Shown piece by piece: positions 44,365-53,487 of a DNA stretch of 64,000 nt. Position numbers and translations under genes: made by a program. The stretch is from Actinacidiphila oryziradicis (lineage in GTDB: Bacteria > Actinomycetota > Actinomycetes > Streptomycetales > Streptomycetaceae). The notes under the pieces were generated by a model. It ran no database searches. It saw nothing but the letters and a program-made list of their open reading frames with translations, and had not been told where the DNA came from. Position 1 is the first letter of the stretch. Each line of letters starts with the position of its first letter. The stretch is taken from the NCBI RefSeq assembly GCF_005047355.1, contig NZ_SUMC01000021.1, positions 1 to 64,000 of the forward strand, read 5' to 3'.

Positions 44365-45723
44365 ATGCTGGAGCCGAAGAGTTGCCCGCACTGCCTGGGC
44401 TGGGGACTGCTGTTCATGCGGTGCTGCGGAGGATGCTCCTCCTTCGCCCGCCCCGGTTCGGACGGCCGGTGCACCGGCTGCACTGGATACGGCCCGCTAC
44501 GGAAGGGGTGCTGCCGGCTGTGCTGGTGCCAGGCGCGTACGGATGCTGCGGCCGCCGGTGCCAGGGCGGAGCCACCTCTGCCGACGCTGCGGCATCACCA
44601 GTTGTTCTTCGCGCACATGGCCCCGCTGTGGGAGCGGGTCCCGCGTCCACAGCAGCCGAAGCACGAGCGGCGGGGGCGCCCCCGCAAGCCCGACCCACCT
44701 CCTGCCTCACCGCCCGGCGGCTGGCTCCAGCCCCCTCTGTTCGCGGCCTGCCGCAACTTCACCCACATCGACCCCGACCAGCACACGGGCCCGGACAATC
44801 CGTGGCTCGCCTGGGCCCGACACACCGCCCACCGCCTGGGCGAGGCCCGCGGCTGGCCCCGCAAGGTCCGTTTCAGCGTCGACCGAGCTCTGATCATCCT
44901 GATGTCCCGGCACGTCGGCGGCGTTGTCGTGCGCTATTCGGAGCTCTATCCGGCCCTGCAGCCGCGTCGGCTGAACATGGAGCTGACCATCGAGGTCCTC
45001 GACCACATCGGCGCTTTCCTCGACGACCGGACGCCGTCCTTCGAAACGTGGCTAGAGTGGAAGCTCGACGGCATCACCCCCGGCATCCGCCGCAACGTCG
45101 AGCACTGGATCCGGCTCCTGCACGACGGCGGCCCCCGGTCGAAGCCCCGGGACGAGGCCACGGTCTGGAACTACCTCAACCGCATCCGGCCCGTGCTGAT
45201 CGACTGGTCCAGCCGCTACGACCACCTGCGCGAGGTGACCCGCGACGACGTCCTCGCCCAACTCGACGCCCTGAACGGCAGCCAGCGTCAGCACACCCTC
45301 ATCGTGCTGCGGTCCCTGTTCGGCCGGGCCAAGAAGAACGGCACCATCTTCAAGAACCCGACCGGCCGCATCCGCGTCGGCCAACGTGAGCACGGCATCA
45401 TCCAGCCCCTGGAACCCGAGCACATCGACAACTCGGTCGCCGCGGTCGCCAAGCCGGCGGACCGCCTGGTCCTCGCTCTCGCCGCCGTGCACGCCGCACG
45501 GTCGGACGAGCAGGTCATCGCAGCCGGAAGCCTCCTGCGGGCCCTGCACGACGCCACGAGCGGCAGCGACCTCGTCGGCCGGTTCCCCGTGGTCTGCCAC
45601 CACGATCCCGGCCCGAACAACACGATCTTCCGCAACGGGACGCCGGCCGCGTTCATCGACTTCGACACCGCGGCGCCCGGCTCCCCGTTGGAAGACCTCG
45701 CCTACATGGCGTGGATTCTCTGA
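44365..45723 (+). CDS. chimera: recombinase-like protein fused to aminoglycoside-phosphotransferase-like tail
   Basis: 452 aa. Residues 1-~378: Cys-rich start (CPHCLGWGLLFMRCCGGC, CTGCTGYGPL) then a core-binding-type recombinase region (WNYLNRIRPVLIDWSSRYDH, SLFGRAKKNGTIFKNPTGRI, LEPEHIDNSVAAVAKPADRL, VLALAAVHAAR). After ~45500 it becomes DEQVIAAGSLLRALHDAT, VCHHDPGPNNTIFRNG and AFIDFDTAAPGSPLEDLAY: the catalytic HxDxxxxN and metal-binding DFD motifs of the APH family. The APH N-lobe and the recombinase C-terminal active site are both missing. Probably an accidental fusion; activity is unlikely. Confidence 0.75.
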   Translation: MLEPKSCPHCLGWGLLFMRCCGGCSSFARPGSDGRCTGCTGYGPLRKGCCRLCWCQARTDAAAAGARAEPPLPTLRHHQLFFAHMAPLWERVPRPQQPKHERRGRPRKPDPPPASPPGGWLQPPLFAACRNFTHIDPDQHTGPDNPWLAWARHTAHRLGEARGWPRKVRFSVDRALIILMSRHVGGVVVRYSELYPALQPRRLNMELTIEVLDHIGAFLDDRTPSFETWLEWKLDGITPGIRRNVEHWIRLLHDGGPRSKPRDEATVWNYLNRIRPVLIDWSSRYDHLREVTRDDVLAQLDALNGSQRQHTLIVLRSLFGRAKKNGTIFKNPTGRIRVGQREHGIIQPLEPEHIDNSVAAVAKPADRLVLALAAVHAARSDEQVIAAGSLLRALHDATSGSDLVGRFPVVCHHDPGPNNTIFRNGTPAAFIDFDTAAPGSPLEDLAYMAWIL

Positions 45724-45818
45724 ACTGACTGGTGGGCGGATGGCTCGTTCGGGACCGTGCGCATCGCGACCCGTAACTCCTGTGCTGTACAACCCTCGAG
45801 ACTCCTTGCCGAACGCGG

Positions 45819-46000
45819 TCAGGCGACGCCGATGTGCAGGACGTGGCCCCCGGCCGGTTCGTAGACGGGCCAGCCGGGATCGCCGGCCAGCTCGGTGAGC
45901 AGGCCTCGCAGCGGCAGCGGGACCAGCCCGCTGCTGTCCACTTCTTCGATCGCGGGCTCCACGTCCGCGTCGGTGAGTGAGGGCTTTGCGCTGGACACGC
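45819..46000 (-). pseudogene. unidentified gene tail
   Basis: The minus-strand frame ends SLTDADVEPAIEEVDSSG, LVPLPLRGLLTELAGDPGW and PAGGHVLHIGVA with a stop at 45819. The codon pattern is convincing but no start or family is apparent. It is the 3' end of a truncated gene. Confidence 0.35.
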
Positions 46001-46024
46001 ATGGCTGCCAGTCGCTCGTGGCGG

Positions 46025-46340
46025 TCATTGGCTGCTGCGCATCCGCCGGTCACTGCTCGCGCCGAGGCTGAGCATCGCGAGGGCGATGAGGGACCTGGGG
46101 TCCTTGAAGCCGAAGGCGATGCGGGCACGTCTGTTTGTAAGCACCTCAGTTGGCCCCGGTGTACGGACTTGTTTTGGCTCCACTCGCACGTTCGACGGCG
46201 GGTGCCCACCACCCCCTGTAGCTGCGTCTTTTCGCTCGAACGGGACCGAACGAGTGGGGCCACTTCTGATCCGTGCGGTGGGGCCAAAACAAGTGCTTAC
46301 AGACAGGCACGTCGATCGTCGGGTCGAGTTCCTTGAGTAG
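46025..46340 (-). pseudogene. transposase C-terminal remnant, split by a MITE
   Basis: Minus-strand reading, ignoring the insert at 46131-46306: ARIAFGFKDPRSLIALAMLS followed by LGASSDRR. It resembles the end of an ISL3-like transposase ('GFR.P..LIALAMLSLGG'). Removing the MITE and one copy of its 6-bp target repeat restores a continuous stretch between the flanks. Confidence 0.4.
46131..46306. mobile_element. MITE, 176 bp with 27-bp TIRs and 6-bp target duplication
   Basis: Terminal inverted repeats 46131-46157 and 46280-46306 match in 22 of 27 positions (outer end CTGT.TGTAAGCAC, inner end TTGGCCCC). Flanked directly by GCACGT at 46125-46130 and 46307-46312, a clear target-site duplication. 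No internal gene. It must be moved by a transposase elsewhere. Confidence 0.75.
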
Positions 46341-46398
46341 GTCCAGCGAAGCCCAGTGCGTTGTTGCGCGAGGACGTCCTCGCGGGAGTCGGCCGGGT

Positions 46399-46977
46399 TC
46401 ACGCCGGGGGGTGGAGGTGGGTGCGCTGTCCGTCGTGGTCGAGGATGACGAGAATCTCTGTCGGACCGCCGTGTGCCTTGATGGCGTGGGGGATCATGGT
46501 GGAGAACTCGGCGGCCTGGCCGGTCTCGACTCGTATGGCGCGCTCGCCGAGGATCAGCGCGACGGTTCCCGACAGGACGGTGAACCATTCCTTGCCGGGG
46601 TGCACTCCGAGCTGATCGGCCCCCGGTCCGTGCGCCTCGTCGGTGATGCGCATCTTGGCGACGGTGACACCGGCGGGCGCGGATCCGCGGCTCAGCAGCC
46701 AGGTGGTCAGTCCACGCTGATCGTCGCGCTCGGGCCTGATCACGACGTCGTCGTCATTGACGGTTTCCACCAGCTGGTCGATCGAGGTTCCCAGGGCGCG
46801 TGCCAGTGAGGTCAGCTGGTCGAGGCTGATGCGCTGGCGGCCGGTCTCGATGCGGCTCAGGCCGGAGGGGCTCATCAGGGCGCGCTCGGCGAGGTTGTCC
46901 AGAGACCAGCCGCGTGCCTGCCGCAGACTCCGGATGCGCATGCGGACCGTGCTGTCCAGATCGCCTTCTTGCGTCAT
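46399..46977 (-). CDS. XRE-family regulator with cupin domain
   Basis: 192 aa from ATG 46977. HTH (RIRSLRQARGWSLDNLAERA, SPSGLSRIETGRQRISLDQL), cupin_2 (HPGKEWFTVLSGTVALILGE, GQAAEFSTMIPHAIKAHGG). Divergent from a methyltransferase gene; such XRE-cupin/methyltransferase pairs are common in actinomycetes. Probably controls that gene. Confidence 0.9.
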   Translation of the reverse strand: MTQEGDLDSTVRMRIRSLRQARGWSLDNLAERALMSPSGLSRIETGRQRISLDQLTSLARALGTSIDQLVETVNDDDVVIRPERDDQRGLTTWLLSRGSAPAGVTVAKMRITDEAHGPGADQLGVHPGKEWFTVLSGTVALILGERAIRVETGQAAEFSTMIPHAIKAHGGPTEILVILDHDGQRTHLHPPA

Positions 46978-47024
46978 ATGCAAGAGTGTATGTGATCCAT
47001 GCAAGGCCGCATTACGGTCGAAGT

Positions 47025-47336
47025 ATGAACAGCACCGAAACCAGTCCGTTTCACCCGCACCAGAACCACACCGGAGCCGACGCCGACGCCGTCGCGATGG
47101 CCGAGCTCCTGGAACTAGATGCCGAGGTCCTGCGGGCCTACCTGTCGGAGCTGACCGACTGGCTGGGCGAACTGTCCGACCGGGAACCGGGCCGCATCGT
47201 CGACCTGGGCAGCGGGACCGGGACCGGCACCCTCGCCCTCGCGCAGCACTTCACGCAGGCCGGCATCACGGCTTTGGATCTTTCCCCCCAGATGCTCCAC
47301 CGGCTCTCGAAGAAGGCATCGGGGTCCCGCCGGTAA
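47025..47336 (+). pseudogene. class I SAM methyltransferase, C-terminally truncated
   Basis: 103 codons: LDAEVLRAYLSELTDWLGEL, then RIVDLGSGTGTGTLALAQHF (SAM-binding motif I) and ALDLSPQML (motif II). Full-length relatives are ~250-270 aa. Here the frame passes into unrelated sequence after LSKKASG and stops. The truncation point is 17 bp from the convergent serine recombinase stop. Confidence 0.75.
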
Positions 47337-47353
47337 TGCTGCTGAATTGAACG

Positions 47354-48244
47354 CTAAGCCGCAGTGTCCGTCTCCTCGGCTTCGGCGAAGGCTCGGTAGG
47401 GGGAGGCGACCGAGGGGGACTTGCCCGCGTTCTTGCCGGTCTTGATGGTGAGCTTCTTCGCGATGTCTGGGACGGGGGTGCCCTTGTCCTTGAGGGCGCG
47501 GGCGAACAGCAGCATGTCGTCGTCGATGACCTTCGGGCGTCCGCCGTGGTTGCCCTTGCCCGCGGCGGCGACCTGGCCCTCCAAGGTCTTTTCGCGGATG
47601 TAGTTGCGGTCGAGCTGGGCGGCGACGGCCAGGACGGCGAAGAGCATGGAGCCCATGCCGTTGGGGTCGTAGACGCCGGTGAGCGGTCCGGTGAGGAGTT
47701 CGAGCTGGATGTCGCCGGCCTGGAGCGCGGCGGACAGCGTCATCAGCTCCGCCGCGTTGCGGGCGAGTCGCTTGAGCTCGTGGACGGTGAGGATCACCGT
47801 CTGGTCGGGCGCCGCCTCCTTGAAGTCGTGCGCCAGTTTGAGCGCCTCCTCCAATTCGGGCCGGACCTTGACGCGGGTGCTGATCTTCTCCGAGAAAACG
47901 CGCTTGCAGTCGGCCCGCTCCAGGGCTTGGAGCTGGCTCGCCAGTTCTTGCGTGGCAACTGAGCACCGTGCGTACCCGATCCGGATCGGCTTGGCCACGC
48001 TCGCGGCGGCGGGCACCTCCGGGGCGGGCGGGCCCTGCTTCCACGGCCGGCCCGGCTGCCGGTCGGCCGGAACAGGGATCTCCAGTTCCTCGCGGAGCGC
48101 TGGGACGAGGATGAAGCGCGCCGTGTGGTACTTCACCGCGGTCTTGCTGGCCCGGGTGCGGCACGGACTCCCGGCGGGGACTTCGCACTTGGGGCAGTTG
48201 TGGCGCTCTACCGCATGTGCCGCTTGATCGGGCGTCAGCTCCAT
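47354..48244 (-). CDS. serine recombinase (resolvase/invertase)
   Basis: 296 aa. N-terminal ~80 residues carry a putative zinc motif (CPKCEVPAGSPCRTRASK). Catalytic domain ~88-235: IRIGYARCSVATQELASQLQ with the nucleophile Ser, TVHELKRLARNAAELM with the Arg pair, and QLDRNYIREKTLEGQVAAAG, the E-helix. C-terminal HTH: IDDDMLLFARALKDKGTPVP. Likely resolvase of a Tn3-type or conjugative element. The repeated CTCTCAGAA-type motifs just upstream may be its res site. Confidence 0.88.
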   Translation of the reverse strand: MELTPDQAAHAVERHNCPKCEVPAGSPCRTRASKTAVKYHTARFILVPALREELEIPVPADRQPGRPWKQGPPAPEVPAAASVAKPIRIGYARCSVATQELASQLQALERADCKRVFSEKISTRVKVRPELEEALKLAHDFKEAAPDQTVILTVHELKRLARNAAELMTLSAALQAGDIQLELLTGPLTGVYDPNGMGSMLFAVLAVAAQLDRNYIREKTLEGQVAAAGKGNHGGRPKVIDDDMLLFARALKDKGTPVPDIAKKLTIKTGKNAGKSPSVASPYRAFAEAEETDTAA

Positions 48245-48380
48245 GCGGGAAGTCTCTCAGAAGTGCTTCTCAGAACGCCGGAGTTTTGAGAGGTTTTCTG
48301 CGAGCGATTCCCGGGGCAAACCGGGCACGATTCGGGGGTCTCTCAGAACTGTCTCAACTGTTCATTTATGAGAGTCGCCG
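48245..48380. promoter_or_regulatory. possible res site of the serine recombinase
   Basis: Immediately upstream of the recombinase are repeated TCTCAGAA/TTGAGAG half-sites (48254-48262, 48267-48275, 48285-48291, 48341-48349, 48371-48375), in both orientations, within ~130 bp. This is the usual place and size of a three-subsite res. The assignment is inferred. Confidence 0.4.
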
Positions 48381-48646
48381 AGCGTCACACCTGTTGCGAA
48401 GAGTTGCGGACGGACCGCTCGGCGGCCCCACGATGCGGTCGCCAGCAGGGACCACCAGGGCTGTCGCCCAGATCGCCACGACGGCCTTCGCGAACGCTTA
48501 CGGGCAGTGACACCACGTGCGACGCCGAGACCGTCACCGACCGCCTGGCGGCGGCAATGGACGCCCTCTGAACGCCCTGGCGACCTGATCACGCGGGGGC
48601 CGTGGGGCGGGCGCACACTGGCTCGGGGCTCGCGTATTGCGGTCGC
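48381..48646. other. intergenic, no supported gene
   Basis: 266 bp between the putative res site and the SARP gene. Short open frames exist on both strands, but none has a ribosome site together with convincing codon bias. No dyad or repeat of note. Confidence 0.4.
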
Positions 48647-50584
48647 TTACCCCGCTCCGGCGCATGCCTCCGCCTCAGCCAGGTAGCGCGCCACCGGGCC
48701 CAGGGTCAGCATTCCGCTGGCGGCGCCGGCGTGTTCGGCACGGGCATTGCGCAGGGCAGCCTCGGCGCGTGCGGCGATTCCGCGCTCGCCGAGGCGTACG
48801 GCGGCGCGGGCGGTCAGGCACCACAGCGCTTCCTGCATGTGGTCACGCGGTGGTTCGGGCACCGCGGCGAGGGTGGCACGGGCCTCCTCGACTCGGTCCT
48901 GGGCGAGCAGCACGAGGGGTCGCGCCCAGGGTCGGTACGGGCCCCAGTCGAGGTGCGGGTCGGTGGGCGCGGGCCGGTCGTGCAGCAGGCGCAGCCCCAG
49001 TAGGGCGAGCGGGAACAGGCCCCGGTGCAGCCCCGGCATTCCGGCCGTCTGGAGGGCGTCCTCGGCAGCGCGGTAGTGCGCTGCGGCCGTGGCGGCGGTC
49101 GGTCCGCCGGATTCGGCGCTGCGGGCGGCCGTGGCCCGGGCCCTAAACCACCCGGTGAGGACGGAGACGAGGGGCGCTTCGGTGGTAGCGGCGAGCTGTT
49201 CGGCTGCCTTGGCGTGCGAGGTTGCGGCGTCGAGGTCGCCGAGGGCCGAGGCGGATTGCAGGCGGACGAGTCGGCCGAGTACGGCGAAGTTCGGCAGCTC
49301 GTGCCGGGTGGCCAGGTCGAGGATCTCGGCGCCGATCCGGTCCCGTACCGCCGCGAGCCCGGGGCGGGTGAAGGACTGCAGGAACACCCCGTTGAGGGCG
49401 AAGGCCAGCAGGGCGGGATCGGCCAGGTCCCGTGCCAGTGCCTCGGCCTGCAGTGCCGCCTGCTGCGCGCGCTGCAGCTCGGTCCTGGACAGATCGGCGC
49501 TGCGGCTCTCGACGGCGATCGTGGCCAGGAGGCGGGCGGGCAGGTCGGCGGGGCCGTCGGGACCGAGCGCGGTGAGCGTGCGCTCGGCAGCCGCGACGAC
49601 GGCGCGGGACTGCTCGGGGTCGTCGGCCCGGCTCCAGATGGCGGGCACGTCGTAGGCGCCGATGATCCGGGCGGTCAGGGAGAGGTCTCCCGTGCTTTCC
49701 GCCGCCTGGACGGCGGCGAGGCGGTCGCGCCGCGAGTGGACGAGGGCGTCGCCGCCCGCCAGTGCGAGGGTGCGGGCCAGATCCACGGTGGTGCGCGGGC
49801 CGAGACGGACGCCATGGCCGGTCCACGCGGTACGTGCGCCTTCGGGGGGCACGGACCCGTTGAGGATGTCCGTCTCCAGGCGTTGGAGGTCGGCACCAGG
49901 GTCGAGCCCGAGTTGATCAACGAGCATCTTGCGGGCGCGGCGGAGGGTGGCCAGCGCGTCGGCCTGGCGGCCCGCGCGGTGGAGCGCGCGGGCAAGGAGC
50001 CCCCAGGCCGGCTCGCGCCACGGATGTTCGGCGACGTGGGCACCCAGTTCGGCGACGAGGTCGGCCCCTTCCCCGGAGTCGAGGAGGATGCGGGCGCGCA
50101 GTTCCGCCCCCTCCAACCTCAGCTCCTCCAGTCGGGTCCGCTCGCGCTGTGCCCATGGGGAGCCGGTCACATCGGCGTAGGCGGGTCCACGCCAGTCCGC
50201 GAGTACCGTGCCGAGGTCGGTCACCGCGTCGGGGTTGCGGCGGGCGCGGGCCAGGGTGTCCTGGAACCGATGGACGTCCACGTCCTCGCGCGGCAGGCGC
50301 AGGGCGTAGCCGGGACCTTCGGTGACGAGTACGCGCGGCGGATCGCGGGGCGGCCGGTCGGGTTCGAGGGCGCGGCGCAGCGCGGCGACGAACGTACGCA
50401 AGGCGCCCACGGCGCGGGCCGGCGGATCGGTCCACAGGTCGTCGACAAGGCCGTCGGTGGTGACCATCCGTCCCTCGGCGGCGACGAGCCGGGCGAGTAC
50501 CTCGCGATGGCGGGGTCCGCCCAGGTCAACCGGACTGCCGTCGTCGCGGAAGGCCCGCACGGCACCGAGCACGTCGATTCGCAT
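48647..50584 (-). CDS. AfsR/SARP-type regulator (BTAD)
   Basis: 645 aa. Residues ~1-95: OmpR/PhoB-type winged helix (MRIDVLGAVRAFRDDGSPV, LVDDLWTDPPARAVGALRTF, ALRRALEP). ~100-245: bacterial transcriptional activation domain of TPR type (HRFQDTLARAR, HPWREPAWGLLARALHRAGR, ALATLRRARKMLVDQLGLDP). The C-terminal ~390 residues are helical TPR-like (RLVRLQSASALGDLDAATSH), without an NB-ARC ATPase P-loop. SARPs usually activate secondary-metabolite genes. Divergent from the hydrolase at 50686. Confidence 0.9.
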   Translation of the reverse strand: MRIDVLGAVRAFRDDGSPVDLGGPRHREVLARLVAAEGRMVTTDGLVDDLWTDPPARAVGALRTFVAALRRALEPDRPPRDPPRVLVTEGPGYALRLPREDVDVHRFQDTLARARRNPDAVTDLGTVLADWRGPAYADVTGSPWAQRERTRLEELRLEGAELRARILLDSGEGADLVAELGAHVAEHPWREPAWGLLARALHRAGRQADALATLRRARKMLVDQLGLDPGADLQRLETDILNGSVPPEGARTAWTGHGVRLGPRTTVDLARTLALAGGDALVHSRRDRLAAVQAAESTGDLSLTARIIGAYDVPAIWSRADDPEQSRAVVAAAERTLTALGPDGPADLPARLLATIAVESRSADLSRTELQRAQQAALQAEALARDLADPALLAFALNGVFLQSFTRPGLAAVRDRIGAEILDLATRHELPNFAVLGRLVRLQSASALGDLDAATSHAKAAEQLAATTEAPLVSVLTGWFRARATAARSAESGGPTAATAAAHYRAAEDALQTAGMPGLHRGLFPLALLGLRLLHDRPAPTDPHLDWGPYRPWARPLVLLAQDRVEEARATLAAVPEPPRDHMQEALWCLTARAAVRLGERGIAARAEAALRNARAEHAGAASGMLTLGPVARYLAEAEACAGAG

Positions 50585-50685
50585 GACCCCATCCTCTGCG
50601 CCTGGGGTCGGCTGCGCCCAACCGTACTGATCGGCTGCTGATCGCCGTCGCCCAGGCTGATCCGGTCAGTCCCCCACCCGAAAAG

Positions 50686-51573
50686 ATGGCCTTCATGACG
50701 CTCACCCTTCCCGGCTTCGATCACATCCGCCTGCCCGGTGCGGACGGTGTGGAGCTGGCTGCCGCTGTCGGCGGCAGCGGCAGTCCGGTCGTGCTGTTGC
50801 ACGGTTTCCCCCAGACCCACCTGATGTGGCGACACGTCGCCGAGCGGCTCGCCGACAAGCACACGGTGATCTGTCCTGACCTGCGGGGCTACGGCGCCAG
50901 CGACAAGCCGACGGTCACCGACCCCGATGTGTACGCCAAGCGCACCATGGCCGCCGACGTCGTGACCCTGGCGGCGGCCCTCGGCCACGAGCGCTTCGCC
51001 CTCGTCGGCCACGACCGGGGCGCCCTGGTCGCCTTCCGGGCGGGGCTGGACCACCCCGAGACCATCACGCACCTGGGCATCCTCGACATCGTGCCGACGC
51101 TCGACATGTGGAACGTCCTGCGCGGTGCCTCGGCGGCGGTCGGCTACCACCTCTTCCTCATGGCGCAGCCGCCAGGCCTGCCGGAGGCGATGATCGCCAA
51201 CAGCGCGGACGCGTTCTTCGGCTCGTTCCTCGACGCCTGGGCCAACGACCCAACCGCCATGCCGGAGGATGTGCGTGCCGAGTACCTGCGGGCGAGCGCC
51301 GCGGCGGTGACATCGATCGTCGCGGACTACCGGGCCTCGGCGGGCATCGACGTCACGCACGACCAAGCGGACCTGGACGCCGGGTCGCAGCTGGCCATGC
51401 CCGTGACGGTCGTCCAGCAGGACTGGGGCGCGCAGCTGGGCTATGACGCTGCCGCGGTATGGAAGGCGTGGGCGCCGGACCTGGACCACCGGCTGACCCG
51501 AGCGGGGCACTTCATGGCCGAGGAGGCACCCGACGAGATCGCCGAGGCGATCCAGGACCTGCTGGCCCGCTGA
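50686..51573 (+). CDS. alpha/beta hydrolase, haloalkane/fluoroacetate dehalogenase or epoxide hydrolase-like
   Basis: 295 aa. HGFPQTHLMWRHVAERLADK (oxyanion), VGHDRGALVAFRAGL with Asp nucleophile (GHDRG), and the C-terminal His in TRAGHFMAEEAPDEIAEA. An Asp nucleophile is typical of epoxide hydrolases and haloacetate dehalogenases rather than esterases. 101 bp separate it from the divergent SARP gene, which may activate it. Confidence 0.88.
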   Translation: MAFMTLTLPGFDHIRLPGADGVELAAAVGGSGSPVVLLHGFPQTHLMWRHVAERLADKHTVICPDLRGYGASDKPTVTDPDVYAKRTMAADVVTLAAALGHERFALVGHDRGALVAFRAGLDHPETITHLGILDIVPTLDMWNVLRGASAAVGYHLFLMAQPPGLPEAMIANSADAFFGSFLDAWANDPTAMPEDVRAEYLRASAAAVTSIVADYRASAGIDVTHDQADLDAGSQLAMPVTVVQQDWGAQLGYDAAAVWKAWAPDLDHRLTRAGHFMAEEAPDEIAEAIQDLLAR

Positions 51574-51970
51574 GCCTCCTGTTCCCGATTCGCCGGCTGG
51601 GCCACGGTCGGTCGGCGAGCCCTAGGTTTTCGGCAATGGACCGGTCCCGGGCGCTGCGAGAGGCCAGGAACAGCTCCAGTCCCGGGTGTGGACGCACCCC
51701 CTGGCCATGCCCCACATGTCCGTTGCCGCGGTGGCCAGCACGCCGGACAAGGTGAGAGGGAGAGAAGGCGAAGGCCGCAGCGGCGATCGCGACGGTACTC
51801 ACGATGTCGACAGCGTTCGGCGCGGGGCCGTCTCCCCCCAGTAGGAAGCGGGGGGAGACGGCCCTTCGTTGTACAGACGTACCCACAGGCCGCCGCCCGA
51901 TATTCCCGATCCCGGCCCCGGACTCCGCCCCTCCCTCCGTGGGGCGCCGCCGGGCCGACTGCCGCCGGGG
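51574..51970. other. intergenic with hairpin
   Basis: 397 bp between the hydrolase and Tn3 TnpA. Apart from the strong hairpin at 51825-51864, nothing is recognised. The last ~100 bp probably include the right end of the Tn3 element, but no clear terminal inverted repeat pair could be assigned. Confidence 0.4.
51825..51864. terminator. strong GC hairpin
   Basis: Perfect 15-bp arms GGGCCGTCTCCCCCC (51825-51839) and GGGGGGAGACGGCCC (51850-51864) with a 10-nt loop. It lies 250 bp past the hydrolase stop and 106 bp beyond the TnpA stop on the other strand. It may serve as a bidirectional terminator or be part of a transposon end. Confidence 0.6.
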
Positions 51971-53118
51971 CTATTCGTCGGTCGCGGCCGGGTCGCGCAG
52001 CGGGCGCAGCGAGCCGTCGCCGTGGGAGCGGACGATCGGGTACCGGCCATGGAAATTGATGTGTTCATGGACCAGTGGAGAGAGCCGGGAGCGGATCTCG
52101 GATGAGATGGTCAGCCCGCCGGCCTCCAGCTCCTTGACGGCGGCGTCCATGTAGAGGGTGTTCCACCAGACCACTGCGTTCAGGGCCATGCCCAGTGCCC
52201 CCAACTGATCCTCCATCCCCTCCCGATAGGCGTGCCTGAGTTCACCGAGCCGTCCGAAGAAGATGTTCCGGGCCAGCGCGTGGCGGCCCTCGCCGATGTT
52301 CAGCTGGACACCGATCATGCGCCGGTAGGCTTCGGAGTCGATGAACTGGAGCAGGTGGAGGGTCTTGAAGATCCGGCCGTAGTGCGCGAACGCGTCGCCC
52401 AGGCCCGTCATGCGGTCGCCGCTGGTCATCATCCGCAGCAGGTCGTACGCCCGCACCTTGCCGGTCGTGAGCGACCCGGCGACGCGGAGCATGTCCTCCC
52501 AGTTCTGCCGGATCCGCTCGACCTGCACACGCTGGCGGGAGACTGGCTGGAGCGGCCCGTAGTCCCTGGCCATGTCCAGGCGCCACAGCCGGGCGTCGGA
52601 GATGTCGGCGATCCTGGGGGAGAACTGGTAGCCACAGATCGCGAAGAGCCCGAAGACCAGGTCGCTGTACGAACCGGTATCGGTGATCACGATCTCCGGG
52701 CGGACCGGGCCGTCGAGGTTGAACATCGCGTCCAGGATGCCGAGCGAATCCCGCAGCGTGCCGGGCATCACGATGCCGCCCAGGCCCATCACCCGGTCCG
52801 AGACGACGTTGAGCCAGGTCGCCCCGCGACCTGTCGAAAAATACTTCCGATTCGGACGGGTATATATAGATCTGAGCGGGACAGTGAAGCGCATCCCGTC
52901 GGCAGAGGCAACGTGCCCGCCACCCCAGTCAGAGGCGAGGTCGATGTCGCCCTGCCGGGCGACCAGCAGCCCGGAGGCTGCACTCATCCCGGGCAGGTTC
53001 CAGTAACCCCACTCCGCAGCGGCCAGCCGCGAGCGGGTCAGCGCCTTCTCGCCGGGCTTGATGACCGGCTCGAACCCGATGTTCGTGGACTTGCTGACCA
53101 GGAGCGCGGTGAGCTTCT
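51971..53118 (-). pseudogene. tnpA: Tn3-family TnpA, C-terminal ~380 residues
   Basis: Contains the DDE core of Tn3 transposases: EWGYWNLPGMSAASGLLVAR, ATWLNVVSDRVMGLGGIVMP, EIVITDTGSYSDLVFGLFA (catalytic Asp), LQFIDSEAYRRMIGVQLNIG, GMALNAVVWWNTLYMD and the end LRPLRDPAATDE. Full length is ~980 aa, so the N-terminal 60% is missing. The break at ~53118 is joined to a drug-transporter fragment on the opposite strand. Confidence 0.85.
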
Positions 53119-53290
53119 CCGACGGCGACCGGCAGTGGATCATCACCGCCTACGCACTGGCCTTCGCCTCACTGCTGCTGCTCGGCGGCCGCCTCGCCGA
53201 CCTCTTCGGCCGCAAACCCGCCTTCCTCATCGGCGCGGCCGGCTTCATCGGCGCGGCCGGCTTCGCCGCCGCCTCCGCCGTCGGCGGCAT
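53119..53290 (+). pseudogene. MFS drug-transporter fragment
   Basis: DGDRQWIITAYALAFASLLL then GGRLADLFGRKPAFLIGAAG and FIGAAGFAAASAVGG: helices 2-3 and the intervening motif A loop of a 14-TM EmrB/QacA-type exporter. Both ends are missing. Confidence 0.75.
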
Positions 53291-53430
53291 GTCGACCAGC
53301 TTCGGCATGCTGGTCAGGAGAATGTAGGCGCGACGGTGGCTGTCGGTGCTGTTCCCACGGGAGTAGTAGAAGGTGGCGCCGCCATAGGCTGCGGCTTCGC
53401 CGGGGTTGAGGGGGACGGGGGTGGTGAAGT
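53291..53430 (-). pseudogene. unidentified gene fragment
   Basis: The minus-strand frame reads NFTTPVPLNPGEAAAYGGAT, FYYSRGNSTDSHRRAYILLT. It looks like coding sequence but has no recognised family, start or stop of its own. Confidence 0.3.
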
Positions 53431-53487
53431 TCCCCCCAGATCGCCGCCCGTGCCGATCACCCGCCCGACGGACCACGCAACGGAACC

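Noticed and set aside
42618..44483. Minus-strand 621-codon frame over the recombinase
   Set aside because: Shadow of the plus-strand tyrosine recombinase and HTH genes; only the last ~35 codons of a different minus-strand frame are a real Tn3 remnant.
48217..48510. Plus-strand 97-codon gene
   Set aside because: Overlaps the recombinase start and the putative res repeats; no ribosome site and poor codon pattern in the first two thirds.
49025..50641. Plus-strand 538-codon frame opposite the SARP gene
   Set aside because: Shadow frame; Gly/Glu/Arg-rich translation typical of antisense high-GC coding.
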